A DNA stretch of 64,000 nt from Cryobacterium sp. HLT2-28 (GCF_004402495.1 NZ_SOFH01000023.1:372001-436000); one strand, 5' to 3'. Positions 19,344 through 29,032 are shown, numbered from the stretch's first letter. Numbers and translations: made by a program. The notes: generated by a model from the sequence alone, not told the origin.

Positions 19344-21152
19344 ATGGCACTCAATATCGAGGATTACGCGCTGATCAGCGATTGCCACTCGGCCGCGCTG
19401 GTCGGCAGGGATGGAAGCATCGACTGGCTCTGCCTCCCCCGGTACGACTCGGCGTCGATGTTCGGCGCGTTGCTGGGCGACGAGGACCATGGGCGCTGGC
19501 TGCTCGCCCCGGCCGACCCGGCGTCGACCTGCACCCGCTCCTATGACGAGGGCACCTTCATCCTCACAACGCTGTGGACGACGCCCGGCGGTTCGGTCGA
19601 GGTGACCGATTTCATGCCGCACGGGGACCATCGCGCCGATGTGCTGCGCCGGGTGCGCGGAGTATCGGGGACCGTGGAGATGACCGAGGACCTGCGCATC
19701 CGTTTCGGTTACGCGACGACCATGCCATGGGTGCGCCAGGTGACGACCGGCGGCGACCACGGCCTGGTCGCGGTGGCCGGCCCGGACGCGATCATCGTGC
19801 GCGGTCCGGCGCTGCACGCCGCAGACCATCGGCACGCGGCCCGTTTCCGCGTCCACGCCGGCGAGGATGTCGACCTGCAGCTCTCCTGGTATCCCTCGCA
19901 CCGAGAGCCCCCGCCCGCTCTGGACGTCTCGGCGGCGTACGCGACGACGGCCGAGTGGTGGCGGGGCTGGGCCGGGACCTGCACGCACGAAGGGCCGTAC
20001 CGGGACGAGGTCGTGCGTTCGATGCTCGTGCTGCGGGCGCTGACCCACGAGACGACCGGGGGCATCGTCGCCGCGGCGACCACCTCCCTGCCCGAGTTGC
20101 GCGGCGGCAGCCGCAACTGGGACTACCGCTACGTCTGGCTTCGGGACGCGGCGCTGACCCTGACCGTGCTGCTCTCCCACGGCTACGAAGTGGAGGCCCA
20201 GGGCTGGCGGGCCTGGCTGCTGCGGGCCGTGGCCGGCGACCCGAACGACGTGCAGATCATGTACGGGCTGGCCGGGGAGCGGTACCTCCCCGAGCGCGAG
20301 CTGCCCAGCCTGCCCGGGTACCGCGGCTCCGGACCGGTGCGGGTGGGTAACGGCGCCGTCGACCAGTTCCAGTCCGACGTGATCGGCGAGGTGATGGTGG
20401 CCCTGCACGCCGCCCGGGAGGCCGGCGTCGCCGAGACCGAGTTCTCCTGGCCGCTACAGCGAGCGCTCGCCGGTTTCCTCGAACAGAACTGGTCACGGCC
20501 CGACCAGGGCATCTGGGAGGTGCGCGGGCCGGCCCGGGAGTTCACCCACTCCCGGGTCATGGTCTGGGCCGCGTTCGACCGGCTGGTGCGCGGCGCGACC
20601 GAGTTCGGGCTGCCCGGGCCGGTGGAACGCTGGACGCGGCTCCGCGACGAGGTGCGCGGCGAGATCGAGCAGCGCGGCTTCAACAGCGCCCGGAACAGCT
20701 ACACCCAGTACTTCGGTGGAGACGAGGTCGATGCCTCGCTCCTGGTGCTCCCGCAGGTCGGCTTCTGCGACGCGTCGGACCCGCGGATGCTCGGCACGGT
20801 CGCCGCGATCGAAGCCGACCTGCTGCACCAGGGCCTTGTGCTCCGCTACCGGACGGACGCCGGCGTGGACGGCCTGGCCGCGGGCGAGCATCCGTTCCTG
20901 GCCTGCTCATTCTGGCTGGTCGAACAGTACGCGGACTCCGGCCGTGAGGCGGAAGCGGTGACACTGATGGATCGCCTCGTCGGCTTCGCCAACGACGTCG
21001 GGCTCCTGTCGGAGGAATACGACATCGACGCCGGGCTGCAGGCCGGGAACACCCCGCAGGCGCTCAGTCACCTGGCCCTCGTGCGGGCGGCCGACGCGAT
21101 CGCCGGCTGCGTTTCAGAGGCCTCGACCAGAGATCCGGCCGATTCTTTGTAG
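19344..21152 (+). CDS. GH15 glycoside hydrolase (trehalase or glucoamylase type)
   Basis: This protein is 602 residues from the ATG at 19344, which gives the family-typical start ALNIEDYALISDCHSAALVG. An N-terminal beta-sandwich (DGSIDWLCLPRYDSASMFGA) is followed by an alpha/alpha barrel with RNWDYRYVWLRDAALTL, YQ-type GNGAVDQFQSDVIGEV and SEEYDIDAGLQAGN near the C-terminus. Actinobacterial GH15 members of this length include trehalases, which would complement the OtsAB fusion upstream, but glucoamylase activity is equally possible. No signal peptide is seen, so it is cytoplasmic. Confidence 0.9.
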   Translation: MALNIEDYALISDCHSAALVGRDGSIDWLCLPRYDSASMFGALLGDEDHGRWLLAPADPASTCTRSYDEGTFILTTLWTTPGGSVEVTDFMPHGDHRADVLRRVRGVSGTVEMTEDLRIRFGYATTMPWVRQVTTGGDHGLVAVAGPDAIIVRGPALHAADHRHAARFRVHAGEDVDLQLSWYPSHREPPPALDVSAAYATTAEWWRGWAGTCTHEGPYRDEVVRSMLVLRALTHETTGGIVAAATTSLPELRGGSRNWDYRYVWLRDAALTLTVLLSHGYEVEAQGWRAWLLRAVAGDPNDVQIMYGLAGERYLPERELPSLPGYRGSGPVRVGNGAVDQFQSDVIGEVMVALHAAREAGVAETEFSWPLQRALAGFLEQNWSRPDQGIWEVRGPAREFTHSRVMVWAAFDRLVRGATEFGLPGPVERWTRLRDEVRGEIEQRGFNSARNSYTQYFGGDEVDASLLVLPQVGFCDASDPRMLGTVAAIEADLLHQGLVLRYRTDAGVDGLAAGEHPFLACSFWLVEQYADSGREAEAVTLMDRLVGFANDVGLLSEEYDIDAGLQAGNTPQALSHLALVRAADAIAGCVSEASTRDPADSL

Positions 21153-21184
21153 GTCTTCCCCAGCGGAGGGGTGGCCCCGAATTC

Positions 21185-21190
21185 TAGATT
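21185..21190 (+). promoter_or_regulatory. Candidate -10 box of bioY (leaderless)
   Basis: TAGATT ends seven bases before the ATG at 21198, so transcription would begin at or next to the start codon. No clear -35 is visible. Confidence 0.4.
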
Positions 21191-21197
21191 GAAGAAC

Positions 21198-21806
21198 ATG
21201 ACTGCCCGAACCCTCACCGTGCGCGATCTCGCCCAGATCGCCATCTTTGCCGCCCTCATTGCCGCCCTCGGGCTCCCCGGCGCCCTGACGATCGGCGCCG
21301 TCGCGGTGCCGATCACCTTCCAGACCCTGGGCGTGATGCTCGCCGGGGCGATCCTCGGTGCGCGCAAGGGCTTCTTCGCCGTGCTCCTCTTCCTCGTTCT
21401 CACGGCGGCCGGTCTTCCGCTGCTCTCCGGCGGGCGCGGCGGGCTCGTCTGGTTCACCACCTCGCCGTCGACCGGCTACCTCTACGGCTGGCTCGCCGGG
21501 GTGGCCGTCATCGGCTACCTCACCGCGGTGCTGCTCCCCCGGTACCCGTTCTGGCCGGCCCTGGCGGCGACCGTCCTCGGCGGCATCGTCGTGGTCTACC
21601 TGTTCGGCGTGCCGGTCACCGCAGTCAACCTGGGCCTGCCGCTCTGGGCGGCGCTCGTCGACAGCGCCAAGTTCCTGCCCGGCGACGTGGCCAAGGCCGT
21701 CGTCACCGTGCTGGTCGCCCGCCAGGTGCACAAGGCCTACCCCGGTCTGATCCCGGGAGCCCTCCGCCGCAAGCCGTCAATGACGGCGGGGCACGCGGGT
21801 CGATGA
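21198..21806 (+). CDS. bioY: Biotin ECF transporter S component
   Basis: This protein is 202 residues from the ATG at 21198. About six hydrophobic helices are visible, with the BioY signatures GAVAVPITFQTLGVMLAGAI and GRGGLVWFTTSPSTGYL, and a GDVAKAV segment near the end. It captures biotin in the membrane and couples to the BioM/BioN energising module encoded next. The start was chosen over 21171 because it matches the family and lies seven bases after a TAGATT box. It overlaps bioM as ATGA. Confidence 0.94.
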   Translation: MTARTLTVRDLAQIAIFAALIAALGLPGALTIGAVAVPITFQTLGVMLAGAILGARKGFFAVLLFLVLTAAGLPLLSGGRGGLVWFTTSPSTGYLYGWLAGVAVIGYLTAVLLPRYPFWPALAATVLGGIVVVYLFGVPVTAVNLGLPLWAALVDSAKFLPGDVAKAVVTVLVARQVHKAYPGLIPGALRRKPSMTAGHAGR

Positions 21807-22483
21807 CCCGGATCACGTTCGACGGGGTATCCCATTCCTATGGGAAGCGCAGCGTTCTGCGGGACATCCGGCTCGACCTCAGCGAGCACCGGATCGGGGT
21901 CGTCGGGGCGAACGGCTCCGGCAAGTCCACCCTGGTGCGGATGATCAACGGGCTGATCACCCCCACCAGCGGAACCGTGAGCGTCGACGGCCTCAATGTG
22001 GCCCGGAACGCCAGGGAGGTGCGCCGACAGGTCGGCTTCATCTTCACCAACCCCGACAACCAGATCGTGATGCCGACCGTGCAGGAGGACGTGGCCTTCA
22101 CCCTGCGCCGGCGGGGACTCACCCGCGAGCAGGTGGCCGAACGCACGGCGGCAGCCCTCGACCGGTTCGGACTCACCGCCCACGCCGACCACCCCGCCCA
22201 CCGGCTCTCCGGCGGGCAGAAGCAACTGCTGGCCCTGGCCGCCGTGCTCGTGGCCGAGCCGAAAATCGTCGTGGCGGACGAGCCGACAACGCTTCTCGAC
22301 GCCCGGAACGCCCGGCGGATCACCGAGCTCCTCCAGGAAATGAGCCAGCAGGTCATCGTCGTGACGCACCAGCTCGAGCTTCTGGCCGGGTTCGACCGTG
22401 TCGTGGTGATCGACGAGGGCGAAGTTGCCTTCGACGGCAGCCCGGATGCCGCCCTCGATTCCTACCGGGAGCTGCTCGCGTGA
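21803..22483 (+). CDS. bioM: Biotin ECF transporter ATPase component
   Basis: This is a 226-residue ABC ATPase. Walker A is GANGSGKST (about residues 35-43), the Q-loop region is IFTNPDNQIVMPTV, the signature is RLSGGQKQ and Walker B is KIVVADEPTTLLD. TNPDNQ and EDVAFTL are typical of CbiO/EcfA-type cassettes. It powers biotin uptake with BioN and BioY in a bioY-bioM-bioN operon. Confidence 0.94.
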   Translation: MTRITFDGVSHSYGKRSVLRDIRLDLSEHRIGVVGANGSGKSTLVRMINGLITPTSGTVSVDGLNVARNAREVRRQVGFIFTNPDNQIVMPTVQEDVAFTLRRRGLTREQVAERTAAALDRFGLTAHADHPAHRLSGGQKQLLALAAVLVAEPKIVVADEPTTLLDARNARRITELLQEMSQQVIVVTHQLELLAGFDRVVVIDEGEVAFDGSPDAALDSYRELLA

Positions 22484-22496
22484 GGGCGCCGGACAA

Positions 22497-23105
22497 GTGG
22501 AGCCGGCCGTCGTGATCGGCCTCTACCACCCGGGATCCTCGATCATCCACCGCACGCCGACCCTGCTCAAGCTGCTGCTCCTGTCCGTCGGCGTGACCGT
22601 AGTCGGACTGCTCGGGCAGCCCTGGCAGCTGCTCGTCGCCCTCGGCGCCGTCTTCGTCCTCTACGTCGTGGCCGGCATCCCCCCTCGGCCGGCCTGGCAG
22701 CAGATCGGCCCGATCCTCTGGATCCTCATCATCGCCGTGCCGCTCCAGGCGTTGTTCGCCGGTTGGACGACGGCGGGCATGATGGCCGGTCGCCTGGTGG
22801 TCGCGGTCGCCCTGGCGGCCCTGTTCACCCTCACGACGACCGTCACAGCGGTTCTCGAAGGGTTCCAGGCGCTGCTGCACCCGTTCCGCCGCTGGATCGA
22901 TGCGGACCGTGTCGGGCTGCTCGTCGCGCTCACCCTGCGCTGCATCCCGCTCGTCGCCGAGATCGTCGCGGAGGTTCTCGAAGCGCGGAGGGCCAGAGGC
23001 ACGCAGGGTTCCCTGCTCGCCCTGGCGGTGCCGGTGGTCGTGCGGTCGCTGTACGCGGCGGACGCGATCGGTGAGGCTCTGGTGGCGCGCGGACTCGACG
23101 ACTGA
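22497..23105 (+). CDS. bioN: Biotin ECF transporter transmembrane (T) component
   Basis: This protein is 202 residues from the GTG at 22497 (GAGGG upstream); a GTG at 22512 is a second option. It has about four or five membrane helices, and the EARRARGTQGS segment corresponds to the A-R-G coupling helix that docks on the ATPase. YHPGSSIIHRTPTLLKLL is a family-typical beginning. It lies 13 bases after bioM and completes the uptake complex. Confidence 0.92.
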   Translation: MEPAVVIGLYHPGSSIIHRTPTLLKLLLLSVGVTVVGLLGQPWQLLVALGAVFVLYVVAGIPPRPAWQQIGPILWILIIAVPLQALFAGWTTAGMMAGRLVVAVALAALFTLTTTVTAVLEGFQALLHPFRRWIDADRVGLLVALTLRCIPLVAEIVAEVLEARRARGTQGSLLALAVPVVVRSLYAADAIGEALVARGLDD

Positions 23106-23123
23106 GCGTATCCGCTCTAGATT
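23095..23123 (+). promoter_or_regulatory. Candidate promoter of the 23164 hydrolase gene
   Basis: TCGACG (23095-23100), a 17-base spacer and TAGATT (23118-23123) form a plausible SigA-type promoter overlapping the end of bioN. It would leave a leader of about 35 bases containing GAGGAACG. Confidence 0.4.
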
Positions 23124-23163
23124 GGGAGCCCGCGCCGACCGCGCGCCCGACAGAAGAGGAACG

Positions 23164-23943
23164 ATGTCCCAGACTGCGACCGCCGACTCCCGGCCGGGCC
23201 GGATCCTGCGCCGGGTGCGCCTGATCGGCTGGGCGGCCCTCGCCTCGTTCGTGCTCGCGATCGTCGTCTTCCTGGTCCGGGCCAACACGGTGCGCACCGT
23301 CGACCGGGGTGCCGCCGACAGGGTGTTCGGCAATCCTGCCGTCTCGGTGACCGATACCGCGAACGCGGTCGTGATCGCCCCGAAAACGGGCGCATCCGGT
23401 GTCGGTCTCGTCTTCGTCCCGGGTGCCCGGGTGGACCCGTATGCCTATCTCTACAAACTCGCGGGAACGGTGGAAGAGACCGGGCTGACAGTGGTCATCA
23501 CCAAACCGGTGCTGAACCTCGCCATCCTCGACCTTCGGCCGCTCGACACGTTCACCACGGTCGCCCCCGGCGTCACGACCTGGCTGGTGGGCGGACACTC
23601 CCTCGGCGGAGTGCGGGCGTGCCTGTACGCCGACCAACCCCAGGTCGCCGGGCTGGTGCTCTTCGGAAGCTATTGCGCGGCCCCACTGGCCAGGGACGAC
23701 CTGCCGGTACTGAGCCTCACGGGCAGCGCGGACGCCCTGAGCACCCCGGCGAAGATCGCCGACACCGCCGGGCTGCTCCCGGCGACCGCCAGATTCGTGG
23801 AGATCCCGGGGGCCAATCACGCCCGGTTCGGCGACTACGGAGTGGAGGTCGGGGACGGCATCGCGACCGCGTCGACGGATGCCGTGGCCGCCGCGATCAC
23901 CCGGAACCTCACCGCGTTCCTGGCCGATTCGACCTCCCGCTAG
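23164..23943 (+). CDS. Membrane-anchored alpha/beta hydrolase
   Basis: This protein is 259 residues from the ATG at 23164, with GAGGAACG just upstream. One N-terminal membrane helix (about residues 20-40) anchors an extracytoplasmic alpha/beta hydrolase. The nucleophile elbow is GGHSLGG (Ser about 145), LTGSADALS supplies a likely acid near 190, and GANHARFGDYG the His near 217. LVFVPGARVDPYAYLYKLA is the strand before the oxyanion site. The substrate is unknown. Confidence 0.82.
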   Translation: MSQTATADSRPGRILRRVRLIGWAALASFVLAIVVFLVRANTVRTVDRGAADRVFGNPAVSVTDTANAVVIAPKTGASGVGLVFVPGARVDPYAYLYKLAGTVEETGLTVVITKPVLNLAILDLRPLDTFTTVAPGVTTWLVGGHSLGGVRACLYADQPQVAGLVLFGSYCAAPLARDDLPVLSLTGSADALSTPAKIADTAGLLPATARFVEIPGANHARFGDYGVEVGDGIATASTDAVAAAITRNLTAFLADSTSR

Positions 23944-23963
23944 CAGCAGACAGGAGCCCCACC

Positions 23964-24320
23964 ATGCCTTCCCCCGCAACAGTCGACGAGTATCTGGAAT
24001 CCCTCCCGGAGAACCTCGCCGCCATCGGCAGGACCCTGCGGGCGCAGTTCGACGAGGCGCTGCCGCGGGCGGACGGGCAGATGTGGCACGGCCACCCGGT
24101 CTGGCTCGCCGCGAAGACCCCGGTCGCCGGCTTCAAGGCGTATCCGGCCTACGTCACCCTGTTGCTGTGGCGAGGCCAGGACATCACGGACACCTCAGGC
24201 CGACTGGAGGCCGCCGGTTCCGGCCGGATGAGTTCGGTGAAACTCCGCAGCAGCGCCGATCTCGATCTCCCCCTCCAGGCCGAGTGGCTCCGCCAGGTGC
24301 GCGAGCTCGGCACCAGGTAA
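23964..24320 (+). CDS. DUF1801-like protein
   Basis: This 118-residue protein resembles the DUF1801/YdhG family (VDEYLESLPENLAAIGRTLR; QMWHGHPVWLA; FKAYPAYVTLLLWRGQ; SVKLRSSADLD). CAGGAGC precedes the ATG. The biochemical role of the family is not established. It lies 20 bases after the hydrolase gene and may be co-transcribed. Confidence 0.75.
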   Translation: MPSPATVDEYLESLPENLAAIGRTLRAQFDEALPRADGQMWHGHPVWLAAKTPVAGFKAYPAYVTLLLWRGQDITDTSGRLEAAGSGRMSSVKLRSSADLDLPLQAEWLRQVRELGTR

Positions 24321-24370
24321 CCAGGGCGGGAATGCCCTCCTTTTTCAGCAGGCCACCCGGCAAGGCCTGG

Positions 24371-25678
24371 TCAGAACGGCGGGTCGTCGGGGAGGTCCGA
24401 CGCTGCGGCTGTCGGCGGTAAGGCTGTCGGCGGGCCCGCTTTCGGCGGCCCGGTGGGGAGGACGGTCGGCAGTATCGTGGCGGGTTCGGTGATGAACTCC
24501 CGCCCGGTCGGTGACGTCCAGGTGAGGATGCCGCCCGGTTGCTGGGCGACGCTCCACCGGGTCTGAGTTTTCAGCGCATGGTTGGGTCTGCACAAATGGG
24601 CGAGGTTGTCGTGCGCGGTCTCGCCGAGCAACCCCCAATCATGACTGTGATCAAGTTCGGCACCCCTTGCCGGCCGGTTGCAGCCCGGAAAACGGCAGGT
24701 CTCATCGCGCAGGCGCAGGAAGCGGCGCATCGCCTTGGGCGGCTTGTACCGGTCCCTCCCCACAGAGAGGATCACCCCGGTCTCGGGGTGGGTGAGCAAC
24801 CGGGTGAAGCTCGGCGCCCGCGACGCCAGATCCCGCGCCGTCGCGGGGTCGATCGGCCCATACCCTTCCAAATACCCGGGTTCCTCACTGTGGCCGAGGA
24901 GCGTCAGCACCGGCACGGTCACCTGCACGGTGGCCTTGACCCCGGTGCCGACACCGGTCGGGGTGACCCCGTGGATCAACAGGTCACTGAGCACATCCGT
25001 GCGCACCTGGGTGAGCGTGCGCGTCTCGTCCGGCCCTTGCAGGCTGGCGGCGAGGTCGGTGGCCCGGGTGAAAATCGCCTGCACCAGCTCCGCCCCCGTC
25101 GTCAGGAACAACGTCGCCATCCCGTCGGCCCCGGCCTCCACGGACGAGGTGCGCTGCGCGATCGACTCGGCATGCCGCGCCGTGATCGTCTCCGGATGCA
25201 ACCGTTCCCGCAGCAGCCGGGCCTTGTGCTTGAGCTTGGCCACCGTCAAATGCTCCGCCGAGGGCAACAGGGCCTGTTCGAACGCGGCCAAACCCTCGAC
25301 CGGGATCGACCAGGACTGCTGGACGATCGTCTGCGCATGCCGGTAACTGATCACCCCGTCATGCAACGCCGCCCGGGTTGCGGGGAGGTCCTGGACCAGG
25401 GCCTTACTCTCCGCGAGCAGGGTCTCCGCGCTGCGCTCCGGGATCCGCAGCGTCACGGCCAGCTCGCTGGAGAGCTCCCGCTTCGCGATCTCCTCCCGGC
25501 TCCACAACGCTTGCGGTCCCCGCGGGATCTCCCCCGCGTGCGCCTCGCTGAACCGGCGGGTCTGATCGATCAACTCCGCCCGGAACGCGAAACACTGCGC
25601 GATCACCCGGTCCGCGACCGCGACCGCGTCAAAGAGCAGTCCGAGCTGCTGCTGGGTGGTGCTCACCAGGGTGGCCAT
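24371..25678 (-). CDS. DUF222 / HNH endonuclease-domain protein
   Basis: This 435-residue protein has an N-terminal helical DUF222 region (about residues 30-300) and a C-terminal HNH nuclease motif (CRFPGCNRPARGAELDHSHDW followed by NLAHLCRPNHALKT), then a Pro/Thr-rich tail. The paired Cys and the D-H...N...H pattern look intact. Such genes are multicopy in actinobacteria and are often linked to mobile elements, but no element boundary is visible here. The role is unknown. Confidence 0.88.
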   Translation of the reverse strand: MATLVSTTQQQLGLLFDAVAVADRVIAQCFAFRAELIDQTRRFSEAHAGEIPRGPQALWSREEIAKRELSSELAVTLRIPERSAETLLAESKALVQDLPATRAALHDGVISYRHAQTIVQQSWSIPVEGLAAFEQALLPSAEHLTVAKLKHKARLLRERLHPETITARHAESIAQRTSSVEAGADGMATLFLTTGAELVQAIFTRATDLAASLQGPDETRTLTQVRTDVLSDLLIHGVTPTGVGTGVKATVQVTVPVLTLLGHSEEPGYLEGYGPIDPATARDLASRAPSFTRLLTHPETGVILSVGRDRYKPPKAMRRFLRLRDETCRFPGCNRPARGAELDHSHDWGLLGETAHDNLAHLCRPNHALKTQTRWSVAQQPGGILTWTSPTGREFITEPATILPTVLPTGPPKAGPPTALPPTAAASDLPDDPPF

Positions 25679-25882
25679 ACCCGCACACTACGACCAGCCA
25701 CCGACATTCCCCGGCCCCCAACCGACCCCACACCGGGGTGTGGATAACCTGATCAAACACGCTTTGTGGAGGACCGGCCGGCGGTGATCTCGACAGCCAC
25801 GGACCCCCTTGCCGCACCCATCCCGCGGGGCCACACTGGTCACACCAGCACCAACCCGAACCCGATCGCTGGAGGTACCACC

Positions 25883-26326
25883 ATGAGCACACTCGTCGTT
25901 TACGACTCCAACTACGGCACCACGCGAATCGTGGCCGAGAAGATCGCCGCGGAACTCGGCGAGGGCACCGCTGTCGTCTCCGTTTCCGGCCTCACCCCCG
26001 AGCGCCTCACCGGCGTTGAACTCCTCGTCGTCGGCTGCCCCATCATCGGCTGGCGGCCGTCACCGCGGATGCAGGCCTTCCTCGCCCAACTCGGCGTCGG
26101 CATGTTGCACGGCGTGAGGGCTGCGGCATTCGACACCCGACTGCGCCTGTTCATCCACGGCGACGCCGCCGGAAAGATCTCCCACGCCCTGGAGCATGCC
26201 GGCGCCCACATCGTGGCCAAACCTCACGGCTTCATCGTGGAGGGGCGCGAAGGCCCCATGGCCACGGGCGAGCTCGACAAGGCCGCCGAATGGGCCGGCG
26301 CGATCATGCCCACCCTGCGGCGCTGA
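25883..26326 (+). CDS. Flavodoxin-family protein
   Basis: This protein is 147 residues from the ATG at 25883, which follows GGAGGT. The FMN phosphate loop SNYGTTRIVAEKIA (residues 10-23) marks the fold, and VVGCPIIGWRPS is the second FMN loop. It is an electron carrier or FMN-dependent oxidoreductase with unknown partner. An in-frame upstream extension from 25766 is low-complexity and was not used. It is convergent with the P-type ATPase gene. Confidence 0.85.
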   Translation: MSTLVVYDSNYGTTRIVAEKIAAELGEGTAVVSVSGLTPERLTGVELLVVGCPIIGWRPSPRMQAFLAQLGVGMLHGVRAAAFDTRLRLFIHGDAAGKISHALEHAGAHIVAKPHGFIVEGREGPMATGELDKAAEWAGAIMPTLRR

Positions 26327-26368
26327 GCCACGGCCCGACCACCGCGTCCACGCTCAGACCTTCGGTCG

Positions 26369-29032
26369 CTATAAGCGGTGGCGCCGGGACCGACGAGGCC
26401 CAACGGCTCCGACGACCGCAACCGGTGCCGTGATGCTGAACCGCGCCGCCCGCCGGCCGATCTGGTGACTGGCCGGCCGCTGGCGCACGCCGGCCGGCCG
26501 CTGGGCCGCCCGAGAGAAGAACCAGGACTTGGCGACCTCCACCAGCACGAGGTAGAGCACCGTCATCCCGGCCAGTGCCAGGAAGAACGGCGCCGGCAGC
26601 GGCTCGAACCCGAGCAGGCCCGCGAGCGGCGAGAACGGAAGGAACACTCCGACCGCCACCACAGTGATGGCCGCCGCCGTCAGTCCGAGTGACGGTCTGC
26701 TGCGCAGGAACGGGACCCGCCGGGTCCTGATCGCGAAGATGATCAGCGTCTGGGTGGCCAGGGACTCGATGAACCATCCCGCCCGAAATTCCCCTGGCGC
26801 CGCCTGGAAAACCCCCAGCATGAGTGCGAACGTCGCGAAATCGAACAGGGAACTGATCGGACCGAACAACAACATGAACCGGCGGATGAACGCGATGTTC
26901 CAGTGGGCCGGTGCGAGCAGCTGTTCCTTGTCGACGTGGTCGCCGGGAATGGCCAGCTGACCCGCGTCGTACAGCAGGTTGTTCAGCAGAATCTGGCCGG
27001 GCAGCATGGGCAGGAAGCTGAGCGCCACGGACGCTGCCGCGGCACTGAACATATTGCCGAAATTGCTGGACGTGCCCATCAGCACGTACTTGATGGTGTT
27101 GGCGAAGATCCGCCGACCCTCCATGACCCCGTCGGCGAGCACCCCGAGGTCTTTGTCCAGAAGCACCACGTCTGCGGCGTCCTTGGCGACATCCGTGGCG
27201 CTGTCCACGGAGATCCCGATGTCGGCGTCGTGGAGGGCCAGCGCATCGTTCACCCCGTCCCCGAGGAAGCCCACGGCGCGCCCGTTCTCCCGGAGCAGCC
27301 TGATCACCCGGGCCTTCTGCTCGGGAGACACCCGGGCGAAAATGCTCGCCTCCGCGGCCGCTCTGCCGAGTTCGGAGTCGGACAGCCGGTCGATATCCGG
27401 GCCGGTGAGGGTGCCGCCTGAGACAAGTCCCAGGTCGGCGCACACCTTCTCGGCGACCCGGGCGTTGTCACCGGTTGCGATCTTCACCGTGATCCCCAGC
27501 CTGTCCAAGCGCTCCAGGGATTCACGCGCGTTCTCCTTCGGCCGGTCCAGGAACACCAGGAAGCCCTGGAGGACGAGATCCCGCTCGTCAGCCGGGGAGA
27601 TGCCGGTCCGGCCGACGGCCTCCCGCGTGGCGACGGCGACGACCCGGGCGCCGGCATCGTACTGTTCGTCAAGCAGCGCCTGCGCCTCCGGGCGGATGCC
27701 TGTGCAGGCGCGCAGCACATCCTCCGGGGATCCCTTGGTCACCAGGAACGCCCGCCCGTCCGGCCCGGTCACCAGTGCGCTGGTCATCCGACGTTCGTGA
27801 TCGAAGGGGATGACGTCGAGCCGGCGGTGCCCGGTGAGTTCGATCGCGGTGGCGCGCGGCGACTCCCAGAGCGCCGCGTCCAGCGGATTCTGCCCGAGCG
27901 TCGAGATCGGCCCGGCCGAGTAGTCCACCTCGGTGGCCAGCAGCCCGAGCCGGAGCAGGTCGTCGGCCGGGTCACCGGACCGGGCCGGCAGCGCCGCGGT
28001 GAACGCGATCCGGCCCTCAGTCAGCGTTCCGGTCTTGTCGGTCACGAGGACGTCCATGTCGCCGAGGTCCTCGATCGAGACCAGCCGTTTGACCAGCACC
28101 TTGCGTCGCGCCAACTGCCTGGTGCCGGTCGCGAGGCCGGTGCTCACCACGGCCGGGAGCAACTGCGGCGTGATCCCGACGGCGATCGCGAGGGAGAAGA
28201 GCAGGGATTCCAGCAGCGGGCGCTGCAGCAGCAGGTTGGCGATGAGGATCAGTGAGGTCAGCGCCAGTGCCACCTGCAGCAACAGCACCGAGAATCTTCT
28301 GAGCCCGACCTGGAACTCGGTCTGCGGCTGGCGTTCGCCCAGGCCGAGGGCGATCCGGCCGAATTCGGCTCGTCCCCCGGTGGCGACGACGACCCCGGTG
28401 CAGCTGCCGGACTGGATCACCGTGCCCATCAGGATGCAGGAGGTGAGGTCGGCCAGCGCTCCGCCCGCCGCGACCGGCGCCGGGTCTTTCGACACCGGGA
28501 GCGACTCGCCAGTGAGGATGCTCTCGTCGCAGAGCAGATCCTCGCAGGTGAGCAACCGGATGTCGGCGGGGACGATGGCCCCGAGCCCGAGGTGCACCAC
28601 GTCACCGGGGACGATCTCCACGACGTCGATCTGGGCCGGGGCGCCGCCACGAAGAACGACGGCCCGGTGCGTGACGCGGCTGTGCAGCGCCTCGGCCGCA
28701 AGCTCTGCCCGGTACTCGTTGCTGAAGCCCAACCCGACACTGGCGAGGAGGATGACCCCGATCACGATGGAATTGGTGACGTCGCCGAGGAACAGGGAGA
28801 GACCGGCGGTGATGATGAGCAGGATCAGGATGGGGCTGCGCAGCTGCCGCCACAACACGGACCAGACGCCCGCCTTGTGGGTGCGCACCGCGTTTGGCCC
28901 GTTCGCGATCAGCCGGCCGGCCGCATCCGCCACGGTCAGCCCCGCGGACGACGACCCCAGGTCGTGCAGCACGTCCTCGGCCCGGCGGTTGGCCGCACCG
29001 GCCAGGGATTGCGTCACGACCGGGTCCGGCAT
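26369..29032 (-). CDS. mgtA: Magnesium-transporting P-type ATPase (MgtA type)
   Basis: This protein is 887 residues from the ATG at 29032 (GGAGG upstream). It is a P3B-type ATPase: GESLPVSK in the actuator region (TGES loop), LVTDKTGTLTEG with the phosphorylated Asp near residue 331, and GDGVNDALALHDADIG in the hinge. The C-terminal membrane motif NLLYDAGQLAIPGDHVD is characteristic of MgtA/MgtB. It imports Mg2+ at the membrane. The last 45 or so residues are basic and low in complexity, beyond the usual end. Confidence 0.93.
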   Translation of the reverse strand: MPDPVVTQSLAGAANRRAEDVLHDLGSSSAGLTVADAAGRLIANGPNAVRTHKAGVWSVLWRQLRSPILILLIITAGLSLFLGDVTNSIVIGVILLASVGLGFSNEYRAELAAEALHSRVTHRAVVLRGGAPAQIDVVEIVPGDVVHLGLGAIVPADIRLLTCEDLLCDESILTGESLPVSKDPAPVAAGGALADLTSCILMGTVIQSGSCTGVVVATGGRAEFGRIALGLGERQPQTEFQVGLRRFSVLLLQVALALTSLILIANLLLQRPLLESLLFSLAIAVGITPQLLPAVVSTGLATGTRQLARRKVLVKRLVSIEDLGDMDVLVTDKTGTLTEGRIAFTAALPARSGDPADDLLRLGLLATEVDYSAGPISTLGQNPLDAALWESPRATAIELTGHRRLDVIPFDHERRMTSALVTGPDGRAFLVTKGSPEDVLRACTGIRPEAQALLDEQYDAGARVVAVATREAVGRTGISPADERDLVLQGFLVFLDRPKENARESLERLDRLGITVKIATGDNARVAEKVCADLGLVSGGTLTGPDIDRLSDSELGRAAAEASIFARVSPEQKARVIRLLRENGRAVGFLGDGVNDALALHDADIGISVDSATDVAKDAADVVLLDKDLGVLADGVMEGRRIFANTIKYVLMGTSSNFGNMFSAAAASVALSFLPMLPGQILLNNLLYDAGQLAIPGDHVDKEQLLAPAHWNIAFIRRFMLLFGPISSLFDFATFALMLGVFQAAPGEFRAGWFIESLATQTLIIFAIRTRRVPFLRSRPSLGLTAAAITVVAVGVFLPFSPLAGLLGFEPLPAPFFLALAGMTVLYLVLVEVAKSWFFSRAAQRPAGVRQRPASHQIGRRAARFSITAPVAVVGAVGPRRSRRHRL

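Noticed and set aside
24371-25678. The DUF222/HNH gene as part of a group I intron, intein or insertion sequence
   Set aside because: No inverted repeats, interrupted host gene or transposase was found around it. It looks like a stand-alone gene.
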